Below the pieces are notes generated by a model, which ran no database searches, had not been told where the DNA came from, and worked only from the letters and a program-made list of their open reading frames with translations. From NCBI GenBank assembly GCA_964431965.1, contig CAYSLU010000066.1, positions 1 to 30,831 of the forward strand: a stretch of DNA of 30,831 nucleotides, in the 5' to 3' direction. This DNA comes from CAYSLU01 sp964431965. GTDB lineage: Bacteria; Verrucomicrobiota; Kiritimatiellia; CAIKKV01; CAYSLU01. A program made the translations under genes and the position numbers. Shown here piece by piece: positions 21,674 through 28,091 of this stretch; position 1 is the first letter of the stretch; the number at the start of each line of letters is the position of its first letter.

Positions 21674-23902
21674 ATGCCGACATCCACCGTGACCTTGAAG
21701 ACGAAGACGGAATCGCTCGCATTCGACGTCCGGACCGGCCGGCTGGTCTCGCTTCGCAGCCGGTTCGCGCCCGGCCGGGAGTTCCTGGCATCCGCGCCGG
21801 AGCATCCGGCGTTCGCGCTTCAGTATCTGGACCGGAGCGGGGCGTATCGGCGGCTGACGTCCTTTGATGCCCGATCGGTCCGGGTGGGGTGCGCTCGGAG
21901 CGGCGGCTCGGACGTGCTGACGGCGCGCTTCGACCGGCTGGCGGGGGCGGATCTCTCGGTCACGCTCACGGTCCGCGCCAGGGGCGGCGAACCGGGCAGC
22001 CGGTGGAGCCTTTCTTTGCGCAACGGGGCCGGTCTGAACGTGGTGGATGTCCAGTACCCGTTCGTTGTCGTGCGGTACGATTTGCGCGGCTCCGTGCTGC
22101 TTCCGCACTATGCCGGCCGGCTGATTCCGAACCCGGCGCCGGAGGCGCTGGGGCCCGACGCTCCGGAGGCCTGGCGATTCTCGCCGGAGAACGGCGACTC
22201 GGCGCACTACCCCGGCGGGCTGTTCGCTCAGTTCATCGCATTCATTACCGATCAGGCCGGCCTGTATCTCGCGTGTGAGGACGCGGCGGCGAACGTCAAG
22301 CTCATCAAGGCGCTGCACTGTGCGCCGGGCATCCGGCTGGGGATCGCGCATGTGGGGGACTGGCCCCGGCGCGGCGCGCGGACGCTGGAATACGACGTGG
22401 TGCTGCGCAGCTTCACGGGGGACTGGCATGCCGCTGCCGATCTCTACCGCGATTGGACGCTGCGCCAGGCGTGGGGCACGCCGCTGCATCGCCGGGCCGA
22501 CGTGCCGGAGTGGCTGCTCGACTCGCCCGCCTACATCACGCTTCGCCTGCAGGGCGAGCTGGACATCGGGCCGGTCTTCCCCGTGAAGCCGTTCCTGCCG
22601 TACGAGAAGGCCATGCCGTTGCTCGACCGGCTGGCCCGGCGGCTCGATGCTCCCCTGGCGGCTGTGCTGATGTCCTGGGAGCGGGGCGGCCCGTGGGTGT
22701 ACCCCGACTGCTTCCCTCCGGTCGGCGGAGAAGCGTCGATCAAGCGCTTCACGGCGCTCGCCCGGCGGCGGGGCTGGCGGGTGGGTTCGTTCTGCAACGG
22801 CACGCGCTGGGTGACGGGCCATCTCTGGAATGGGTACGACGGGCGCGACTACTATCGGAAGCAGCGCGGCCGGGCCGGGGTCTGCCGGACGCCGGGCGGC
22901 GACCCGTGGCAGGAGGCGTGGGATCGGAGCTGGCGTCCCAGCTATGCATGCTGCCTTGGCTCGGCGCAGACGCGCCGGATCGCCACGGAGTTCGTGGAGC
23001 GGCTGATCGGCTGGGGCATGGAGTCGATCCAGTTCTTTGACCAGAACATGGGGGCCGCGACGTTCCCGTGCTTTGCGGCCGACCACGGGCATCCGTCTGT
23101 TCCGGGCAAGTGGATGGCGGCGCAGATGGGGGAGGTCATGGCCGCGTTCCGGCGGGCGGCCCGCCGGGCTGGCGAGGACCAGGTGATCCACTCCACCGAG
23201 GCGCCGTGCAACGAGACGTGCCTGCCGTTCTTCCACGAGTGCGATGTGCGCGTCATCCCGCCGGGCCACGTTTCGAACTACGACTTCATGCCGCTCTATC
23301 ACTACCTGTATCACGAGTGCATCACGATGCAGGGCGGGATGGGCATGGGCCCCGAGCCGCATCACCTTCCGACCCGGAATGCGTGCAACGCTGTGCTGGG
23401 CGAGATCCCGGGCGCCGTGATGATCGGCGACGGCACGCTCCTCAACAAGGACACGGGCAACTGGGCCCCGTGGGAGCCGCGCGTGGGTTCGGACGACCAG
23501 GCGGTCGCGATGATGCGCAGCACGATCGCCCTGCGGAGGGGCCCGGGCCGGGGCTTTCTGACGCTGGGCCGGATGCTTCGGCCCGCCGACGTCGCTGAAT
23601 GCGAGCCGGTGGTCTGGGAGGGCGCGTCTCGCATGAACCGCATCCCGCCCGTGTTCCATGCCGCCTGGCGAGCGCCGGACGGTCGGGCTGGAGTGGTGCT
23701 GGCGAACTGGACCGATCGGCCCCGTACGGTGGGGCTGGGAGACGAGCGGCTGGGGCGGCGGCTGGAGGAGCACGCCGCTGGAAGCCGGCTTTCCGCCCGG
23801 CCGCGTCAGCTGCGCCGCGCGGGCGCGAGGCTGGACGTCACGGTTCCGGCTCTCGGCTGCGTGCTGCTGGCCGGCGAATCGGAGGCGGCCCATGCATTCT
23901 GA
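21674..23902 (+). CDS. DUF6259-like putative glycoside hydrolase
   Basis: A 742-aa protein starting at ATG 21674, with GGGAGG 6-7 nt upstream and 14 nt after the deacetylase stop. Residues 1-300 form a beta-rich N-terminal domain (SLAFDVRTGRLVSLRSRFAP). About 300-620 looks like a TIM barrel of the alpha-galactosidase/alpha-amylase kind: PLAAVLMSWERGGPWVYPD, GWRVGSFCNGTRW, SIQFFDQNMG, IHSTEAPCNE and ECITMQGGMGMG. D456 in QFFDQ is a likely nucleophile candidate and E509 in STEAP a possible second acid; both are inference. A small beta domain closes the protein. This matches my recollection of DUF6259-containing proteins common in PVC and Bacteroidetes glycan clusters, none of which I can name with a defined activity. 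There is no signal peptide. The esterase downstream overlaps by 11 nt. Confidence 0.65.
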   Translation: MPTSTVTLKTKTESLAFDVRTGRLVSLRSRFAPGREFLASAPEHPAFALQYLDRSGAYRRLTSFDARSVRVGCARSGGSDVLTARFDRLAGADLSVTLTVRARGGEPGSRWSLSLRNGAGLNVVDVQYPFVVVRYDLRGSVLLPHYAGRLIPNPAPEALGPDAPEAWRFSPENGDSAHYPGGLFAQFIAFITDQAGLYLACEDAAANVKLIKALHCAPGIRLGIAHVGDWPRRGARTLEYDVVLRSFTGDWHAAADLYRDWTLRQAWGTPLHRRADVPEWLLDSPAYITLRLQGELDIGPVFPVKPFLPYEKAMPLLDRLARRLDAPLAAVLMSWERGGPWVYPDCFPPVGGEASIKRFTALARRRGWRVGSFCNGTRWVTGHLWNGYDGRDYYRKQRGRAGVCRTPGGDPWQEAWDRSWRPSYACCLGSAQTRRIATEFVERLIGWGMESIQFFDQNMGAATFPCFAADHGHPSVPGKWMAAQMGEVMAAFRRAARRAGEDQVIHSTEAPCNETCLPFFHECDVRVIPPGHVSNYDFMPLYHYLYHECITMQGGMGMGPEPHHLPTRNACNAVLGEIPGAVMIGDGTLLNKDTGNWAPWEPRVGSDDQAVAMMRSTIALRRGPGRGFLTLGRMLRPADVAECEPVVWEGASRMNRIPPVFHAAWRAPDGRAGVVLANWTDRPRTVGLGDERLGRRLEEHAAGSRLSARPRQLRRAGARLDVTVPALGCVLLAGESEAAHAF

Positions 23903-24740
23903 GCGGCTTGACCTGTGGCCCGAAGCAATTCCGCTTTCCGAGGGGCGGCCCGCGACGGCCGTCCCCGCGCTTACGGTCTACCAGCCGGAGCAGCCCGCCG
24001 GCGCGGCGATCGTGATCTGCCCCGGCGGCGGCTACGGATCTCTGGCGATCGAGCCGGAGGGGCACGGGATCGCGCGCTGGCTGGCGCCGCACGGCATCGC
24101 GGGAATCGTGCTCGAGTACCGGTTCCCCCGGGGCGACTTCCGCGTCCCGCTCCTGGATGCGCAGCGGGCCATCCGGACCGTTCGCGCGAATGCCTCACGG
24201 TGGCGCTGCGACCCGGCGCGGATCGGGATCATGGGGTTCTCTGCGGGCGGGCACCTGGCTTCGACTGCCGGTACGCAGTTCGATGGCGGCATCCCTGCCG
24301 CCTCGGATCCGATCGAGCGGTTCAGTTGCCGGCCTGACTTCATGGTGCTCATCTATCCGGTGATCACGATGGGCGAGGGCACCCACGCGGGGACGCGCGC
24401 GAACCTGTTGGGGTCAGACCCGTCGCCCGAGGCGATCGGTCGCTTCTCGGGCGAGCGGCAGGTTACGGCGCGGACGCCACCCGCTTTCCTCGCGCATGCC
24501 CGCGACGATGTCGCGGTCCCGTTGGCGAACAGTCGGGCTTTTCACGACTCGCTCGCCGCGCACGGCGTGGCGTCCGAGCTCCTTGAGCTGCCGTCGGGCG
24601 GGCATGGGCTCAACGGCTACAAGGGGCCGATGTGGGATGCCTGGCAGGCGCAGTCCCTGGCGTGGATGGCCGCGCGGGGGCTCATCCCTGGAAATCGGGC
24701 GAGCACTTCTTCGGCCGGAGCTCCACCTCCGCTGCGATGA
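23892..24740 (+). CDS. alpha/beta hydrolase, acetyl-xylan-esterase / BD-FAE-like carbohydrate esterase
   Basis: A 282-aa alpha/beta-hydrolase. The oxyanion-hole motif is CPGGGYGSL (43-51), the nucleophile elbow GFSAGG (115-120) with S117, the acid D205/D206 in HARDDVAVP, and the histidine H238 in SGGHGLNGY. This set is typical of small esterases that remove acetyl or feruloyl groups from xylan and related glycans (bifunctional BD-FAE-like). The ATG at 23892 has GGAGG 6 nt upstream and overlaps the end of the DUF6259-like gene by 11 nt, so the pair is coupled. No signal peptide, so it probably acts on imported oligosaccharides. The last 20 residues (NRASTSSAGAPPPLR) are low in complexity and overlap the convergent amidohydrolase gene by 59 nt. 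Confidence 0.85.
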   Translation: MHSERLDLWPEAIPLSEGRPATAVPALTVYQPEQPAGAAIVICPGGGYGSLAIEPEGHGIARWLAPHGIAGIVLEYRFPRGDFRVPLLDAQRAIRTVRANASRWRCDPARIGIMGFSAGGHLASTAGTQFDGGIPAASDPIERFSCRPDFMVLIYPVITMGEGTHAGTRANLLGSDPSPEAIGRFSGERQVTARTPPAFLAHARDDVAVPLANSRAFHDSLAAHGVASELLELPSGGHGLNGYKGPMWDAWQAQSLAWMAARGLIPGNRASTSSAGAPPPLR

Positions 24741-25467
24741 TGGTGTCGGCCGTGTCGGTCTCCGCCCGGATCTCGCCGGTGGAGTCGACGATGGCGGCGC
24801 GATTGTCGTCGGCGTAGATGACGATGCTCTGCGTGTCGCGCGCCCGCACGATCACGAAGCTCCGCCACATCTTCCCGATGAACCCGCACCCGGGGATCAG
24901 GAGCACCTCCATGCCGAGGCGGCCCATTGCCAGCGGCAGGCCGGGATCATACGTGCAGTCGGAGCACACCGTGATGCCGACGGTGGCGACGCCCGTCTCG
25001 AAGACGCGAGCGGCCGTACCGAACGGCCACCCGTCGGGCGGGGGGATCCGCCGCGGGTGCTTGGCGTGAACGGCGGCCAGCCGGCCTTCGACATCGGTCA
25101 GGATTCCGGTCTGGACCACGTGCCCGCCGTGATCCGCCTCGTACGAGCAGCAGAGCGCCGCGCCGTGCGCCCGGGATATCGCGCCCATGCGCCTCGATGT
25201 CGCCCCGTCGGGCGGCTCGACGAGCGCGTGATGGTTCTCCGGCGTGGTGGTGAACATCTCGGAGCCGCGGAAGTACTCCGGCCCGACCACGATGCGGGCG
25301 CCGTCCGCCGCCGCGCGCTCCATGCGCGCGAGGTTGGCGCCGGTATACTCCCGGACATAGCGGGCGGCCACGCCGGGATCGAAGGCCTCGCGGCTGCATG
25401 TCTGCCGATAGGCCCACGCCAGGCTACCCGTCACGGCGGCCACGCGGATGGTTCGATGGTCGCTCAT
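24682..25467 (-). CDS. carbon-nitrogen hydrolase (nitrilase superfamily)
   Basis: A 261-aa cytoplasmic enzyme with the superfamily triad E64 (VVGPEYF), K136 (VHAKHPRR) and C168 (ITVCSDC). The spacing is normal and the length is usual for stand-alone amidases and carbamoylases. Such enzymes hydrolyse amides, N-carbamoyl groups or nitriles; the substrate cannot be read from the sequence. The ATG at 25467 overlaps the TGA of the upstream aldo/keto reductase gene (ATGA), a strong sign of coupled translation, and it starts the first beta strand (RTIRVAAVTGSLAW). Its 3' end overlaps the convergent esterase gene by 59 nt. Linkage to the reductase and the GH28-like gene hints at sugar-related amide chemistry, but this is only inference. 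Confidence 0.85.
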   Translation of the reverse strand: MSDHRTIRVAAVTGSLAWAYRQTCSREAFDPGVAARYVREYTGANLARMERAAADGARIVVGPEYFRGSEMFTTTPENHHALVEPPDGATSRRMGAISRAHGAALCCSYEADHGGHVVQTGILTDVEGRLAAVHAKHPRRIPPPDGWPFGTAARVFETGVATVGITVCSDCTYDPGLPLAMGRLGMEVLLIPGCGFIGKMWRSFVIVRARDTQSIVIYADDNRAAIVDSTGEIRAETDTADTIIAAEVELRPKKCSPDFQG

Positions 25468-26387
25468 GCGGCGGCTCGCTCCGCCGCGCGGATGGCCTCG
25501 CGGAGGTGGTCTGCCGTGTGGACCCCGACAATCGCGGAGACGATGTCGGGCTGGTTCAGAGCCCAGGCGATCGCATACTCCGCCATCGGGATCCCCGCCG
25601 CCCGGGCTTCGGCTTCGAGGCGCTCCAGCGCGGCGTACAGCTCGCCGGTGAACTCGCACATCCAGTCGGCGCGGTCAAACTTGCGGGATCCGGCCGGCGC
25701 CGGCATTCCGCGTCGGTACTTGCCGGTCAGCAGCCCGCTCTGTAGCACCTGGTATGGCGTCACGGCGATGCCCTCGCGCCGGCACAGCGGGAGCAGATCG
25801 CTTTCGATTCCGCGCTTGATCAGGCTGTAGGGGGGCTGGGTCACGAGCGGGCGAAGCAGGCGGTTCACGTCACAGATGCGGAGCATCTCCTCGACCTGAG
25901 TCGCGTCGAAGTTGGAGAAGCCGTAGTGGCGCGCCTTGCCGGCGACGATGAGCTCGTTGAATGCGGCCAGGGAGTCGGCCAGCGGCGTTGCCGGGTCCGG
26001 CTTGTGGAGGTAGTAGACGTCGACATGGTCCGTGCGCAGCCGTCGAAGGCTCTTGTCGATCTCGCGGCGCACATGCGCCGGGCTCAGGCCCTTGTCGCCC
26101 TCGCCGGGTCCGACCGGATTGGCGACCTTGGTGACCAATACGGCGCGGTCGCGGCGCCCGAGCAGGGCCTGACCCAGGATCTCCTCGGCGCGGCCGCCGG
26201 GGTTGCCGATCACCCGCGTGTAGCCCTCGTAGATATTGGCGGTGTCGAAGAAGTTGATCCCGCGGTCCAGGGCCTCGTGGACGAGGCGGACGGCGTCGGG
26301 CTCTTCAACGGGGCTGCCGAAGGTCATCGTGCCCAGGCAGACGACCGATACGTCGAGGTCGCTGCGACCCAGCCGGCGATAGCGCAT
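25464..26387 (-). CDS. aldo/keto reductase
   Basis: A 307-aa (beta/alpha)8 barrel NADPH-dependent oxidoreductase. The catalytic tetrad is D48 and Y53 (NFFDTANIYEG), K87 (LVTKVANP) and H128 (VYYLHKPDP). The start RYRRLGRSDLDVSVVCLGTM is typical of the YhdN/IolS-like AKR branch (general stress or sugar-type reductases). The ATG at 26387 has AAGGA about 6 nt upstream. The gene is third in the minus-strand run, 106 nt after the GH28-like gene, and overlaps the nitrilase-type gene by 4 nt. Sugar or sugar-acid aldehydes are plausible substrates, but this family is too broad for a firm call. Confidence 0.9.
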   Translation of the reverse strand: MRYRRLGRSDLDVSVVCLGTMTFGSPVEEPDAVRLVHEALDRGINFFDTANIYEGYTRVIGNPGGRAEEILGQALLGRRDRAVLVTKVANPVGPGEGDKGLSPAHVRREIDKSLRRLRTDHVDVYYLHKPDPATPLADSLAAFNELIVAGKARHYGFSNFDATQVEEMLRICDVNRLLRPLVTQPPYSLIKRGIESDLLPLCRREGIAVTPYQVLQSGLLTGKYRRGMPAPAGSRKFDRADWMCEFTGELYAALERLEAEARAAGIPMAEYAIAWALNQPDIVSAIVGVHTADHLREAIRAAERAAA

Positions 26388-26425
26388 AGTCCGTCCTTCC
26401 GAAGATCGATGCGCCCCTATGCTAC

Positions 26426-26445
26426 CGACAGGGCCTTGGCTGTCG
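26426..26445. terminator. small hairpin between the GH28-like and aldo/keto reductase genes
   Basis: CGACAG (26426-26431) pairs with CTGTCG (26440-26445) around an 8-nt loop, within the 106-nt spacer. There is no T-tract. It could trim or attenuate the transcript rather than terminate it. Confidence 0.25.
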
Positions 26446-26493
26446 AGCGGCTTCTCGCGAGCGGCAGCGGGGGGCGGGGCGCCGGTGGAGCCT

Positions 26494-28062
26494 CTACGCC
26501 CCGTCGCGGAGGCGGCGGACCGCGGAAGGCGATGCGCCGCGGCTGAACTCGACGGCATGCCGCGCAAGCGCGAAGTCGTTCGAGCCGAGAACGATGTGCC
26601 CGCTGTCGTCGCGGGCCACGCGCAGGAACGCATTCACGTTCGAGCACGGCCGCGAATCGCCGATGTACGCATCCCGCGTGCTGGTCAGGTGGATGAGGGC
26701 GTCCGTGTCCGGGCTGCAGTCGGCGCGCAGGCCGACCACGTCAAGCCCGTCCACGTCGTCGGCGACAACGGCCGGCCGCGCGTCCGGGGCCGCCAGCTCA
26801 AAGCGGACGTTGTGCAGCGTGATGTTGCGCGCGTGCCGCGCATACAGCCCGTACGCCGGCAGCACGCCGAACATGAACATCTCCGGATACTGCCGGGGCC
26901 GCTCCGGTATGTCCCGGCGCTCGGCATCCTCAATCGTCCCGCCGCCGGGGAAGGTGATGCTGACGTTGCTGAATGTGATTCCGTCCGGCCGCGCCTCGGG
27001 AGTGCCGGCGATCGAGATGCATGACCGCTCGGTGCCGGCCATTTCCTGGGCGTGCGGCGTTCCGGCCATGTAGCCGGCGGACACGCGCGCGCGGATGTTG
27101 TCGAACAGGATATGGCGGAGCGTTCCCTGTTCCCATCCGGCGTCGTCCAGATCGGCGGACAGCGTGCCGTTCGCATCCCACCCGCCCAGGCGGATCGAGA
27201 TCGGGCCGGTGACGTTGTCCATCGCGACGTTCGAGAACACGATGTCGCGCATGGCCGCGCCGTGCGCCATCTGGAGCTTGATCCCGTTGAGGCCCGTGTC
27301 GCGGATCGTGCAGTTGGAGACGGCGATCCGCTCGAAGCTCGCTTTCGACTCCGGGCCGAACCGGATGCCGGCGCATCCGGAGCTGAGGATGCAGTTTGTG
27401 ACGACCACGTCGCGGCACGGCCACTCGCGGTCGACGGTCTTGAGGGCGATGCTGTCGTCGCCGCTGCAGATGGCGCAGTTGGAGATCAAGACCCGCTCGC
27501 AGCCTTCGAGGTCGATGCCGTCGTTGTTGGCGTTCACGTAGCTGTCGATCGTCACGCCGTCCACGCGGACATCGCGGCATTGCAGGAAGTGGGCGCCCCA
27601 GGCGGCGTAGTCCCGGAACTGGACATCCCGGAGGACCGCGCGCGTGCACCGGCGGAACCGGAGCAGCACCGGGCGGGGCTTGGAGGCCGCGAAATGGGCT
27701 CCGCTCCCGACGATCGCGCCCGGCCCGATGATCCCGGTGGACTCGCATTCTTCCGCGTAGATGAACGCGTGGCTGAGCCGGCCCCCGAGGTATGCGTACT
27801 TCCGGTCGAGGTAGTAGTCTGCGATGTCGGTGCTCGCCAGCAGCGTGGCGGAGGACGACAGGCTCAGCGTGACGTGGCTCTTGAGGATCAGGCTGCCGCA
27901 GCGGAAGGTGCCGGCGTGCAGAAGGACGCTGCCGCCCCCGCGCTCCGCGCATGTGTCGATGGCGCGCTGGACGGCCGCCGTGTCGCATGCGGCGCCATCG
28001 CCCGCCGCTCCGAAATCGCGGACGGGGAAGACCGGGCCCGGTGTCGTGGAGATGTCGGCCAT
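26494..28062 (-). CDS. GH28-like (polygalacturonase-type) beta-helix protein with altered active-site motifs
   Basis: A 522-aa right-handed beta-helix protein. The N-terminus FPVRDFGAAGDGAACDTAAV is the standard pectate-lyase/GH28 start, and later YVNANNDGIDLEGC and CSGDDSIALKT supply the NxD (179-181) and DD (202-203) acids of GH28. The next GH28 landmark, GHG, is here SSGCAGIRFG (228-236) with no histidine. The RIK motif appears as NGIKLQ, keeping Lys262 but not Arg. It may be an inverting hydrolase with a different specificity, or a binding protein. Substrates of relatives are galacturonans and rhamnogalacturonans, which would feed uronates into the sugar-acid operon at the left end. No signal peptide. 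The start at 28062 lies 29 nt after the DUF2334/Ig-domain gene; the ribosome binding site is not obvious. Confidence 0.8.
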   Translation of the reverse strand: MADISTTPGPVFPVRDFGAAGDGAACDTAAVQRAIDTCAERGGGSVLLHAGTFRCGSLILKSHVTLSLSSSATLLASTDIADYYLDRKYAYLGGRLSHAFIYAEECESTGIIGPGAIVGSGAHFAASKPRPVLLRFRRCTRAVLRDVQFRDYAAWGAHFLQCRDVRVDGVTIDSYVNANNDGIDLEGCERVLISNCAICSGDDSIALKTVDREWPCRDVVVTNCILSSGCAGIRFGPESKASFERIAVSNCTIRDTGLNGIKLQMAHGAAMRDIVFSNVAMDNVTGPISIRLGGWDANGTLSADLDDAGWEQGTLRHILFDNIRARVSAGYMAGTPHAQEMAGTERSCISIAGTPEARPDGITFSNVSITFPGGGTIEDAERRDIPERPRQYPEMFMFGVLPAYGLYARHARNITLHNVRFELAAPDARPAVVADDVDGLDVVGLRADCSPDTDALIHLTSTRDAYIGDSRPCSNVNAFLRVARDDSGHIVLGSNDFALARHAVEFSRGASPSAVRRLRDGA

Positions 28063-28091
28063 GCGCGTTGGGCGGTATGGTTGCTGCGGCG

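Noticed and set aside
21443..23893. An 816-codon minus-strand frame antisense to the DUF6259-like gene
   Set aside because: Shadow composition, no domain and no ribosome binding site; the plus-strand gene is clearly real.
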